From Hahella sp. (GTDB taxonomy: Bacteria > Pseudomonadota > Gammaproteobacteria > Pseudomonadales > Oleiphilaceae), in contig JANQMN010000069.1 in NCBI GenBank assembly GCA_028280065.1, positions 1 through 64,000 of the forward strand: DNA of 64,000 nt, given 5' to 3'. The first letter of the stretch is position 1. Each line of letters opens with the position of its first letter. Under the pieces are notes generated by a model. It was not told where the DNA came from. It worked only from the letters and a program-made list of their open reading frames with translations, and searched no databases. The translations under genes were made by a program, and so were the position numbers. Below are positions 43,987 to 51,444 of the stretch, one piece after another.

Positions 43987-44550
43987 TTACTCCATTAAGT
44001 AATCCAATTTGAATGATAACTCTTCAAATGGCTTAACACTGACTCTGTCACCAGAACCAAACGCGCCCAGTGATACCCACTCACCATCAACCAGACTAAA
44101 AGCTTCCAGCCTCTTTTTTGTAGGATGTACTAGCCACAAAAAGCGAACACCATAGTTTGCATATAGCGGCATCTTGATCTCACGATCAATGCTTTCCGTG
44201 GATGGCGATAGAACTTCACAAATCCAGTCAGGTGTTACGGTAAACTTATGCCCTTCCGGAATATCGGGCATTCTCAGTTTTTGCCAGCCGGCTACGTCCG
44301 GCACCGCTACTTCCTGATCAGGTACAAAATGAACTTCAGGTTCGACCAAAATCCACCATCCACCTGGCCCGCCTCTGCCGCGTTGATATGGACCGTGAAG
44401 TTCAGCACCAATATTAGATGCGACGAGAATATGCTTTCCACTTGGTCTCGGGTGCGCATAGAGCTGCCCATTCAGTATCTCTCCGGTTAAAGACTCCGGC
44501 AGATCAATCAGTTCCTCATAGGGTGTTTTCTTTGGTACGGCGAATGTCAT
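43987..44550 (-). CDS. Uma2-family (DUF820) putative endonuclease
   Basis: 187 residues of the Uma2 family, which has a PD-(D/E)XK nuclease fold. Visible motif parts are EPEVHFVPDQEVAVPDVAGW and PDWICEVLSPSTES (Glu then Ser/Thr), with the Lys/Gln element in IDREIKMPLYANYGVRFLWL. The cellular role is unclear; the family is abundant in cyanobacteria and some proteobacteria, often as free-standing accessory genes. It is a single gene between the efflux operon and cydB. Activity on DNA is not established. Confidence 0.88.
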   Translation of the reverse strand: MTFAVPKKTPYEELIDLPESLTGEILNGQLYAHPRPSGKHILVASNIGAELHGPYQRGRGGPGGWWILVEPEVHFVPDQEVAVPDVAGWQKLRMPDIPEGHKFTVTPDWICEVLSPSTESIDREIKMPLYANYGVRFLWLVHPTKKRLEAFSLVDGEWVSLGAFGSGDRVSVKPFEELSFKLDYLME

Positions 44551-44732
44551 CTTTCCTGCTCTTTGAGAGATATTGCAATACCAATTGTGCCATATGATTT
44601 ACTAAAAGACCTACAAGTCAGAATTGCTCCTCCAATCCATTCAGCGGTTTCTCTTCTGCCAGTCGTTTCGAAACCTGGAGAAGGAGAGTCTTTGAGTGTA
44701 AAAAAGTCCAGCAATGGTTTGTTAAAATCACC

Positions 44733-44755
44733 CCCTGCAGAATTTTACTGCAGGG
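44733..44755 (-). terminator. Terminator of the cydAB group
   Basis: CCCTGCAG (44733-44740) and CTGCAGGG (44748-44755) enclose AATTTTA and lie directly after the cydB stop on the minus strand. The sequence beyond (GGTGATTTTAAC in minus orientation) has a short T-run, adequate for a rho-independent terminator. Confidence 0.65.
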
Positions 44756-44765
44756 CGCTTTTCAC

Positions 44766-45770
44766 TCAGTAGTAACGCAGCTCGGTGGTTTTACCCTGGA
44801 AAACCCGATAGCTAAATATCGTGTAGGCCAAGATTACCGGTATGACCACGACCGCTCCTACCAAAATAAACCGCAATGACTCGGTTGCGCTGGCGGCTTC
44901 CCAGATAGTCATTTGTCCTGGAACGATATCGGGAAAGAAGCTGAATCCCAAGCCGGTAAAGCAGAGCAAAAAGATTGCGACGACAAATGCAAAGGGTACC
45001 CAACAGTGGCGGTCGGCAGCTTTCGGCAGGCGTTTGAGCAGCATGTCATTCAGAAGAAAAGCCAAAAAGCATAGTGCCGGAATCAGTAGTACGAACATGA
45101 CCAGAGGAAAATCAAACCAGCGGTCGAATACGCCCGGATTGACCAGAGGGTTGACGATACAAACGGCAATTACGCCGATAAAGCTGATTCTTCCAGCGAG
45201 TCTGGTCCAGTTCACCGCACGCTTCTGCAACTGCGTTTCGGTTTTCATGACCAGCCAGGCACTGCCAATAAAGCCATAAGCTGCGGTTACGCATAATGCA
45301 CTTAATACCGCAAATAACTCACTTGCCCAACCTGGTGTAAATCCCATGACATATTTACCGAGCATATAACCTTGAGTCAGCGCCGTTAGTATGGAACCAG
45401 CTTTAAATATCCGGTCCCAGGCAAGTTTATGATCGACGGCGGCTTTCGCACGAAAGTCAAATGCCACGCCACGCATTATCAGGCCGACCAGCATCACAGC
45501 GACAGGCAAATAGAGTTCCTTCAGGATAATACTGTGGGCGGCGGGAAAGGCGATCAATAGCAGGCCAATGGCGAGGACCAGCCAGGTCTCGTTGGCATCC
45601 CAGAAAGGGCCGATTGAAGCAATCATTGTGTCGCGATTGGCCTCTTCAGCCTGGGCAGTGGGAAGTAGAATGCCGACACCTAAGTCGTAGCCATCCAGGA
45701 TGGCATATACGAGCACTGCAAAACCCATCAGTCCGACGAAGATAACGGGTAGCCATTCATTGAAAGTCAT
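44766..45770 (-). CDS. cydB: Cytochrome bd ubiquinol oxidase subunit II
   Basis: A 334-residue inner-membrane subunit of cytochrome bd quinol oxidase, which reduces O2 to water with high affinity. The family signature VLVYAILDGYDLGVGILLP opens the protein and GPFWDANETWLVLAIGLLLI is the diagnostic second block (Trp-Asp-Ala-Asn-Glu-Thr-Trp). About eight membrane segments follow. Its start overlaps the cydA stop by four bases. No cydX-like small subunit gene was seen between this stop and the terminator. Confidence 0.96.
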   Translation of the reverse strand: MTFNEWLPVIFVGLMGFAVLVYAILDGYDLGVGILLPTAQAEEANRDTMIASIGPFWDANETWLVLAIGLLLIAFPAAHSIILKELYLPVAVMLVGLIMRGVAFDFRAKAAVDHKLAWDRIFKAGSILTALTQGYMLGKYVMGFTPGWASELFAVLSALCVTAAYGFIGSAWLVMKTETQLQKRAVNWTRLAGRISFIGVIAVCIVNPLVNPGVFDRWFDFPLVMFVLLIPALCFLAFLLNDMLLKRLPKAADRHCWVPFAFVVAIFLLCFTGLGFSFFPDIVPGQMTIWEAASATESLRFILVGAVVVIPVILAYTIFSYRVFQGKTTELRYY

Positions 45771-47146
45771 ACGTTCGCTCCTTTGGTTTGCAAGGCAATG
45801 GCATCGTTTTGCGCTTTAGGTTCGCCGCCAGCGGAGGGGATTTCCTCGATCTCCACCGACCTGCGAGACATGACCTTTAGGGTATGAATATAGGCCCATA
45901 GCAGCACGGCGTAGACAGTTAAATAGAGAGCAAGCGACAGCCCGACATGGGACGCCGGGACGGTGGTTACCGCTTCTGCGGTTTTGAGCACGCCGTTTAC
46001 CAGCCAGGGTTGGCGCCCGATTTCTGTCACGTACCATCCCGCTAGGGTTGCTACCCACCCGGAAAACGTCATGACGACCAGACCGCGAAGGTACCAGCGC
46101 GGCAAGTTATCACGACGTTTCATTAAATAGACACCCGTCCAAGCGGTGGCAATCATTAATAAACCGATCCCGACCATTAGCCGAAATCCCCAAAACAACG
46201 GTGCGACTGGCGGATGGTTTCCAACAAATTCGTTCAACCCTTTGATTTCGCCGTTCCAATCGTGGGTCAAGATCAGACTGGCAAGTTTCGGTATGCCGAT
46301 AGCCATGTGATTCTCGCGATTTTCCCGATCCGGCAACGCAAACAGCAATAAAGGAGCGCCTTTTTCGGTCTCCCAAATGCCTTCAATCGCCGCGATTTTT
46401 TGCGGTTGATACTCGAGGGTGTTCAGACCGTGTAAGTCCCCGACAAACGCTTGCGTAGGTGCGAGTATTGCCGCTAATACGAGCCCTGTTTTAAGGGCAA
46501 CTTTGGGCGCTTGCTTGGTATCCCCCTTGAGGATGCGATAGGCGGATAGACCTGCGACAAAGAATGCCGCGGTCAGGCCTGAGGCAATGAGCATATGGGT
46601 AAGTCGGTAGGGAAACGACGGATTGAAGATAATCTCCCACCAGTCTGTCGGAAAGGCGACGCCGTCACGCATTTCGAAACCTGTTGGCGTATGCATCCAG
46701 GAGTTTAACGCGAGAATCCAAAAGGCCGATATGGTCGTGCCAATTGCCACCATCAACGCGGCAAAGGTATGCACTCGGCTCGGCACCCGGTTTATCCCGA
46801 ACAGCATGATGCCTAGAAAGGTTGCTTCCAAGAAAAACGCAGTGAGAACTTCATAACCCAGCAAAGGTCCGGCTATATTGCCGACGGTTTCCATAAATCC
46901 CGGCCAGTTGGTGCCGAACTGAAACGACATGGTGATGCCACTGACAACACCTAAGGCGAACGTTAGAGCGAATACCTTGACCCAGAATCGATAGGCCCGC
47001 ATCCACACCGGATTTCCGGAACTATCGAAGCGGAATTTGAAATACACCAGGATCCAGCCCAAGGCTATGGTGATGGTGGGAAACAGAATATGAAAGCTGA
47101 TATTGGCCGCAAATTGAATGCGGGATAACATGAGCGTCTCGAGCAT
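45767..47146 (-). CDS. cydA: Cytochrome bd ubiquinol oxidase subunit I
   Basis: A 459-residue haem-bearing subunit. The early His is in FAANISFHILFPTITIALGW, and the quinol loop contains KIAAIEGIWETEKGAPLLLF with the Lys/Glu pair of the Q-site; the axial Met region is WLVNGVLKTAEAV. The chain is shorter than E. coli CydA (about 520), so the Q-loop is of the short, CioA-like type. It lies 88 bases after gbsR on the same strand and overlaps cydB, suggesting gbsR-cydA-cydB co-transcription. A GAGG element precedes its ATG. Confidence 0.95.
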   Translation of the reverse strand: MLETLMLSRIQFAANISFHILFPTITIALGWILVYFKFRFDSSGNPVWMRAYRFWVKVFALTFALGVVSGITMSFQFGTNWPGFMETVGNIAGPLLGYEVLTAFFLEATFLGIMLFGINRVPSRVHTFAALMVAIGTTISAFWILALNSWMHTPTGFEMRDGVAFPTDWWEIIFNPSFPYRLTHMLIASGLTAAFFVAGLSAYRILKGDTKQAPKVALKTGLVLAAILAPTQAFVGDLHGLNTLEYQPQKIAAIEGIWETEKGAPLLLFALPDRENRENHMAIGIPKLASLILTHDWNGEIKGLNEFVGNHPPVAPLFWGFRLMVGIGLLMIATAWTGVYLMKRRDNLPRWYLRGLVVMTFSGWVATLAGWYVTEIGRQPWLVNGVLKTAEAVTTVPASHVGLSLALYLTVYAVLLWAYIHTLKVMSRRSVEIEEIPSAGGEPKAQNDAIALQTKGANV

Positions 47147-47234
47147 ATAACAACCTCGTGCAATCGTTTATTAAATCTGTTTGCCGGTTGTTATTCTTGT
47201 ATCGGCAGTAGCCGGATGAAGTGCTTAATGGTAT

Positions 47235-47819
47235 TTATTCGGACAATGCATCGGGAGGCGTTTTTCCGGATGCGATTTTTCGCTTATCTTTAATCTCTAA
47301 TAGTTTGATAATCCCGGAGCCCATCTTCATCAAACTGCGAAGGCTGTCCGGGTGGATGCGTTGCAGGTCGACGGACCACTGCGTCACAAGCTCCAGCAGT
47401 TCCAGAACTTCCCCCATACGCTCCATGGCGTAACGTTCCTGGGAGCTTGCATCGCGGAAATTGTTCTCGATTAAAATGCCGCGTAGTCTCGAAAGCGTTG
47501 GCTCAATTTCCCGCTTGCGGCGTTCTTCGAAAATAACCCGAGCCATTTCCCAGACATCCTTCAGAGAGGAGTAATAGTCTTTTCGATCCCCAGGCTTATG
47601 GTGCACATGGATGAGCCCCCAGGATTGCAACTCCTTTACGCCCATACTGACGTTGCCGCGGGATATGGATAAGACTTCCGCGATTTGGTCCGCGTAGAGG
47701 GGTTCAGCGGAAATCACCAAGAGCGCATATATCTGTCCGACCGTGCGGCTAATACCCCAGCGACTGCCCATTTCGCCGAAGTGATAGATAAACTCCTGTT
47801 CGCTTTCCCGAATATGCAT
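47235..47819 (-). CDS. GbsR/MarR-type transcriptional regulator
   Basis: About 194 residues with a winged HTH of the GbsR/MarR kind: SAEPLYADQIAEVLSISRGN followed by VSMGVKELQSWGLI and the wing HHKPGDRKDYY. The start is taken at ATG 47819 because a strong promoter (-10 at 47863-47868) would begin transcription near 47856, downstream of the more distal ATG at 47879. The gap between promoter and ATG holds no clear Shine-Dalgarno. It lies 88 bases ahead of cydA on the same strand and an 18-base perfect palindrome covers its own start site, implying autorepression and control of cytochrome bd. Confidence 0.85.
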   Translation of the reverse strand: MHIRESEQEFIYHFGEMGSRWGISRTVGQIYALLVISAEPLYADQIAEVLSISRGNVSMGVKELQSWGLIHVHHKPGDRKDYYSSLKDVWEMARVIFEERRKREIEPTLSRLRGILIENNFRDASSQERYAMERMGEVLELLELVTQWSVDLQRIHPDSLRSLMKMGSGIIKLLEIKDKRKIASGKTPPDALSE

Positions 47820-47845
47820 TTTGTAGATGTATTGATTTACTGAAG

Positions 47846-47863
47846 TTTCAGAAATTTCTGAAA
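47846..47863. promoter_or_regulatory. Perfect 18-base palindrome at the gbsR transcription start
   Basis: TTTCAGAAATTTCTGAAA is exactly self-complementary. It spans roughly -7 to +10 relative to the predicted start of transcription, a position where bound protein blocks initiation. The encoded GbsR-type regulator is the obvious candidate. Confidence 0.7.
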
Positions 47864-47892
47864 GTATAAAAATTGACACAGATCAATGTCAA
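47863..47892 (-). promoter_or_regulatory. Sigma-70 promoter of gbsR-cydAB with an embedded FNR/Anr box
   Basis: On the minus strand TTGACA (47892-47887) and TATACT (47868-47863) are 18 bases apart, near the ideal -35/-10. Within the spacer lies TTGACACAGATCAA (plus 47873-47886), a perfect match to the FNR/Anr pattern TTGAYnnnnATCAA. Centred near -23, it would suit repression under low oxygen rather than class II activation at -41.5. The longer TTGACA-N8-TGTCAA symmetry also overlaps it. Confidence 0.65.
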
Positions 47893-47926
47893 GGCTTTCT
47901 GTGATTCAAAGAAAAGGGTAAGAGAA

Positions 47927-47950
47927 ACTGCAGGCAGGTATACCTGCAGT
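47927..47950. terminator. Hairpin between the gbsR promoter and the small membrane protein gene
   Basis: ACTGCAGG (47927-47934) pairs exactly with CCTGCAGT (47943-47950), and CAGGTATACCTG forms an alternative inner palindrome. It lies just after the stop of the minus-strand 92-residue gene, so it probably terminates that transcript, although T-runs are lacking. Confidence 0.45.
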
Positions 47951-47961
47951 CTGTGGTGGAT

Positions 47962-48240
47962 TTAGTGTGAACCGCTCCTGTGCCACCGATAGAAAAAGAA
48001 ATAGTTAAAGTTCGCTAGTGCGAGAATCAGCGCCAAGATTTTTACGATAAACATGAATAAATGCTCAAACGCAAAGATCAAAGTCAATGCCTGTAACAGG
48101 GCAAAGGCGAGGCTAAATCCGATTCCCAACAGCCTGACGGTGGCCAACGGCTGCTTACGAGAGTCATGCCAGCGCCACACGGCTTCAAATCCCAACCACG
48201 TGCCGAGACTGACCAGTATTCCATAAATGATAAGTTCCAT
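47962..48240 (-). CDS. Small membrane protein, unknown function
   Basis: 92 residues with three hydrophobic segments: LIIYGILVSLGTWLGFEAVW, IGFSLAFALLQALTLIFAF and FMFIVKILALILALANFNYF. No family recognised. It ends in a His-rich charged tail (YRWHRSGSH) probably in the cytoplasm. It is upstream of gbsR on the same strand but separated by a hairpin and a strong promoter, so it is not clearly in that operon. Could be a holin-like or stress membrane peptide; evidence is lacking. Confidence 0.65.
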   Translation of the reverse strand: MELIIYGILVSLGTWLGFEAVWRWHDSRKQPLATVRLLGIGFSLAFALLQALTLIFAFEHLFMFIVKILALILALANFNYFFFYRWHRSGSH

Positions 48241-48289
48241 GATTCCTTCCTCGCCATGCTTTCACGGCGCAAAGCGCCGCCTAATGCTG

Positions 48290-48826
48290 TTAGGCGGCAA
48301 TATTTCTAAACCCTTTTGCCAGATACTCGTATTGTTCCGGCAGGATGGCGCGATTCGCCAAGTACAATGCTTCCCAACGGTTGGGTGCATAAGGGACATT
48401 GAGCAGGGTCATCCCCGCCTCTTCGAGTAAAAGGTCCCCCTTCCGTTGGTTACAGTCCCTGCATGCAGTAGCGACATTGGTCCATACATGCCTTCCTCCA
48501 CGGCTACGCGGATGAATATGATCAATCGTCAGCCGCTTGATAGGGAGTACCAGGCCACAATACTGGCAGGTATATGTATCGCGTCTGAACAGATTCCAGC
48601 GATTCAGCGCCAGACTGCCTAACGCCCGATACTTGCCGGTGGTTGACAATATACCGGGTATTTCGATGGTCGATTGCATGCCTTGCTGATAGCCGCCACG
48701 GAGGATCAGGCCAGTGTCGCCGAAAAACCAGGCAACACGGCCACTCACCAATAAACTCGCGGCCGCCGTTGGGGTTACCCAATCGTCGGGGTGGCCGCTG
48801 GGAGCTACTTTTAAAATCAAGACCAT
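48290..48826 (-). CDS. HNH endonuclease
   Basis: A 178-residue HNH-family nuclease. The zinc-binding and catalytic region reads YTCQYCGLVLPIKRLTIDHI followed by HPRSRGGRHVWTNVATACRD and CNQRKG, giving CxxC, the catalytic DH...N...H arrangement and a second CxxC. The N-terminal 60 residues are a separate beta-rich segment. Such proteins occur as free-standing genes or accessory nucleases. The gene is 12 bases from the upstream small frame on the same strand and may be co-transcribed with it. Confidence 0.9.
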   Translation of the reverse strand: MVLILKVAPSGHPDDWVTPTAAASLLVSGRVAWFFGDTGLILRGGYQQGMQSTIEIPGILSTTGKYRALGSLALNRWNLFRRDTYTCQYCGLVLPIKRLTIDHIHPRSRGGRHVWTNVATACRDCNQRKGDLLLEEAGMTLLNVPYAPNRWEALYLANRAILPEQYEYLAKGFRNIAA

Positions 48827-48838
48827 GACTTGTCTTCC

Positions 48839-49081
48839 TTAATCAAAGTACAGGGATGAACCATGGCGTCTGGCCAGTTGGTTAATGTAACGGCGCTCGG
48901 CACCGGTGACCGGTGCAAGGCGCGCTAGCAGCAACTGATGGCGTTCATAGAACGCCAGTAACGTCGGTTCATGCGCAGCATTAATGCGCTGATTGAGCCG
49001 TCTGCACATTGCCTCCAAAGACGGCAATGCCGGCCGATGTCGTGTTGGCAAAGAACACCCCCGTACATGTTGTTGGCCCAA
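48839..49081 (-). CDS. Small hypothetical protein next to the HNH gene
   Basis: Up to 80 residues; the more probable product starts at the internal ATG 49009 (MCRRLNQRINAAHEP...) giving 56 residues, with GGAGG only two bases before it. It is basic and helical, with no recognised family. The 12-base gap to the HNH gene suggests co-transcription. A different minus-strand frame (48925-49122) also looks partly coding, so a frameshift within a longer gene is possible. Confidence 0.35.
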   Translation of the reverse strand: MGQQHVRGCSLPTRHRPALPSLEAMCRRLNQRINAAHEPTLLAFYERHQLLLARLAPVTGAERRYINQLARRHGSSLYFD

Positions 49082-49311
49082 GGGATTTCTCCTCGCTGGT
49101 CGTCAATAAAAGACTTCTCCACCAGTGGACCAAATCTGGAGTGGGTAGACAGACTTGCACTGACATGAACGACGGTTGCAGCGTCGTGCCCCTACTGTTC
49201 GGCCATACCCACCGAATTACCCGTTCTGTAGAGTTTTAATAGTTCAAAAACCAAACAGAACACGCCTTGTCTGATGGTCACGCCGGTATTGAAAAGCCGT
49301 TGGTTTAAACA

Positions 49312-49346
49312 AAAAAACCTGGTGACCAATGCCCGCCAGGTTTTTT
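49312..49346. terminator. Strong bidirectional rho-independent terminator
   Basis: AAAAAACCTGG (49312-49322) and CCAGGTTTTTT (49336-49346) form an 11-base stem with a 13-base loop, with T-runs on both strands. It does not directly follow a called gene on either strand. Confidence 0.85.
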
Positions 49347-49364
49347 ATAGAGACCTAACATCCT

Positions 49365-49383
49365 GGAGGGCGCTTCGCCCTCC
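49365..49383. terminator. Second hairpin downstream of the strong terminator
   Basis: GGAGGGCG (49365-49372) and CGCCCTCC (49376-49383) form an eight-base stem with a three-base loop (CTT). It is GC-rich and lies 18 bases from the preceding hairpin. No T-run follows. Confidence 0.5.
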
Positions 49384-49896
49384 AACGAGTGTTGTCAGGG
49401 AGAAGAAGTCGAGAAATTTTGCTCAATCACATACATCCAACAATCTGTCTGTGATGCTAGATGCACAGACGTACGTTGCCCGTTGCTTATCTTGGCTAAG
49501 CTTCGGAGCATCGATATTGATTGGTTGTTGAATCTCATTGAACGAAGTATCTCGTTGTAAAGTTGATTGACCCATGAATGGGAAATTGCGAAATAGTCTA
49601 TGTGAATATTTTTTGCTTTGTATGTAGGTAAAAACCCCTATTTTAATTTTAGGGTGCAGGGATTGAGTTTGATTGTAATTAAAGCTATATGATCGATATT
49701 GATCTAAATTATCCATATCGATTGAGTTTGGTGCTTTAGGCCGATATTTTTCTTCACTTACGGGGAGAAATTCCTAGCTTTGATTCCTATGAGCCCGGTT
49801 TTTTACAGTTCCAGCAACATCATATTCATGACGTTACGACGTTAGGTAGACGAGGGCGGATGTATGATCTCACCATCTGTTCCATTACGAACAAAC

Positions 49897-50649
49897 ATGG
49901 TCGAAAGTAAAGTTCAAAAGTCCATCGTAGCGCTTGAATAGGTCGAACAGTTGCATACGATCATCGCGGTGGAAAGTGGCAGCCGAGCCTGGGGATTTCC
50001 CTCTAAGGATAGTGATTACGATGTCCGGATTATTTATCGGCATCAACCCGACTGGTATCTGTTGGTATTTCGGAGTAAAGATCATATCACCCTTCCGATT
50101 AATGCCGAGCTGGATATTGCCGGTTGGGACATCCGTAAGGTCCTGTTGCTGCTGTTTAAGGGCAATGCGGTTGTGCATGAATGGTTCAGATCGTCAATTG
50201 TGTATGAGGCTGATACGCTCCTGGTGAATCAGTTACGTGAATTTGCCGATCGGGTGTTTGACCCCGCAGCGGTATTCCGGCATTACCTCGCAATGGCAGC
50301 AAAAAAGCTCGAATACCAAAGCGGATCGGTTACAGCCAAACAGTTGTTATATGGCTACAGAACCCTTCTTTGCGCCGAATGGGTTGCGGAATACGCGTCT
50401 GCTCCTCCCATGGAATTCGCTCGATTGATGACAACATTCCTTGATAACCAGTCAGAAGTCGAGAATGCCCTAACGGAGTTGATCAGCCTAAAAGAACATG
50501 GTTTGGAAAAAGATACTATTGAAGTGCAGAACCCTCTACTGAGATTTTCAGCGGAGCAGTTGAAGGCGCTGCGGCGGTTGACGTTTGAAAAACAGCAGTT
50601 GGATAGAAATATTTTTGATCAGGCATTCAAGAAGTTCATACTAGAATAG
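49897..50649 (+). pseudogene. RlaP/YcgL-type nucleotidyltransferase with in-frame amber codon near start
   Basis: The product resembles RlaP/YcgL nucleotidyltransferases (DNA polymerase beta fold), found near RNA-repair genes. The catalytic motif is VESGSRAWGF followed by DSDYDVRIIY (Gly-Ser and two Asp), and HKIPINAELDIAGWDIRKV-like helices follow. A normal N-terminus starts at ATG 49897 (MVESKVQKSIVALE) but TAG occurs as codon 15 (49939-49941). The rest is intact to 50649. A downstream TTG at 49951 could initiate a product lacking only the leader helix. So the gene is either dead, read through, or re-initiated. Confidence 0.7.
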
Positions 50650-51444
50650 TGGAATTAGCGGCGCTGCTATTCTGACAGTTTTCAAGTGGAAGAGATCAAT
50701 TGCAAATGGGCTTGAGTTTATGAACGGTTAGATATGGTGCTAACAGGGCATGGTGTAAATATTGGAAGCTGGCATAGCTATTTTGAAATTCAGTATTGGC
50801 CAGATCTTGCAACTGGTAAAGTTGGCCTGAAGCGCTTCTTGAGAAGAATCTGAGTTAGGTACGGTTAAACCCCGAAAGGGGTTGTGTGATATAGCCGGTG
50901 GGTTTCAACCACCGGTAGGATCGATAAAAAAAATAGTCCCGAAGGGACGACGTCAAAAAGCAGCCTTACGTCGCCCTTTCAGGGCTTGGGTTGGGGTTAC
51001 CTGTTCCGGTGGTTGAAACCACCGTCTATATGCCATTTCCCCTCCGGGGAATAGACAAAACAACGTGCGCACGGCGCACCCTACCGATTTGAAAGAATGG
51101 TCTGCTAACTACCGGAAACCTGCTATACAGCAATGCTATCTTTAACACCCGAAATAGCAACTTGCCAGGTCTTGATTTGAACTATAGTTTTACTTGATTC
51201 GGTCAAATCTGAATTTCTACAGAGAAGGCCATACCATTAAGCCCTCACAGGTTGAATCTAATTAGCGTCCTGACCATACTTCCGTAATCAAACCCGTTTG
51301 TATAGCTGCTGTATTGTCTTGTGGGAACTTCGGACTTGCAGCGGGGCGGCTTCTGTATGTCTTTCGAATAGCGATTTGCTGGTTCACGGAAATAACGGAG
51401 CTTAACAAGATCAGCTTTCGCTGACTGGCTGAAAATCACACGCC
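50650..51444. other. Intergenic stretch with repeats and one scrap
   Basis: About 795 bases without a full gene. A plus-strand frame at 50734-50853 (39 residues) reads MVLTGHGVNIGSWHSYFEI and resembles the end of a larger accessory protein, but I cannot assign it. The hairpin-rich repeat (50870-51051) follows, and then a widespread type of GC-rich motif, GTGCGCACGGCGCACC-like, near 51066-51082. From about 51090 to 51444 I see nothing definite. Confidence 0.4.
50870..51051. repeat. Hairpin-rich dispersed repeat
   Basis: Six short palindromes occur in under 200 bases: CCCCGAAAGGGG (50870-50881), CCGGTGG-N7-CCACCGG (50895-50915), GTCCC-gaa-GGGAC (50936-50948), GCCCT-ttc-AGGGC (50973-50985), CGGTGGTTGAAACCACCG (51007-51024) and TTCCCC-tcc-GGGGAA (51037-51051). 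The second and fifth share the GGTGGTT/AACCACC core in inverted relation. This resembles dispersed noncoding repeats seen beside accessory genes in several bacterial groups. Confidence 0.65.

Larger units (their letters stand above)
49082..49896. other. Long stretch without a convincing gene
   Basis: About 815 bases. A minus-strand frame at 49423-49716 (97 codons) has no ribosome site and atypical composition, so I do not call it. The only strong signals are a hairpin terminator at 49312-49346 and a second hairpin at 49365-49383. The 49720-49896 part is AT-rich and holds the probable promoter of the nucleotidyltransferase gene. Confidence 0.4.

Noticed and set aside
49423..49716. 97-codon minus-strand open frame
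   Set aside because: No ribosome site, atypical amino acid composition and no recognisable family; chance open frame in AT-rich DNA is likelier.
50734..50853. 39-codon frame MVLTGHGVNIG...
   Set aside because: Too short and without ribosome signal; probably a fragment of a lost gene, so not called as a CDS.
50870..51051. Possible CRISPR array
   Set aside because: The palindromes differ from each other and have no regular spacing or repeated unit; there are no cas genes.
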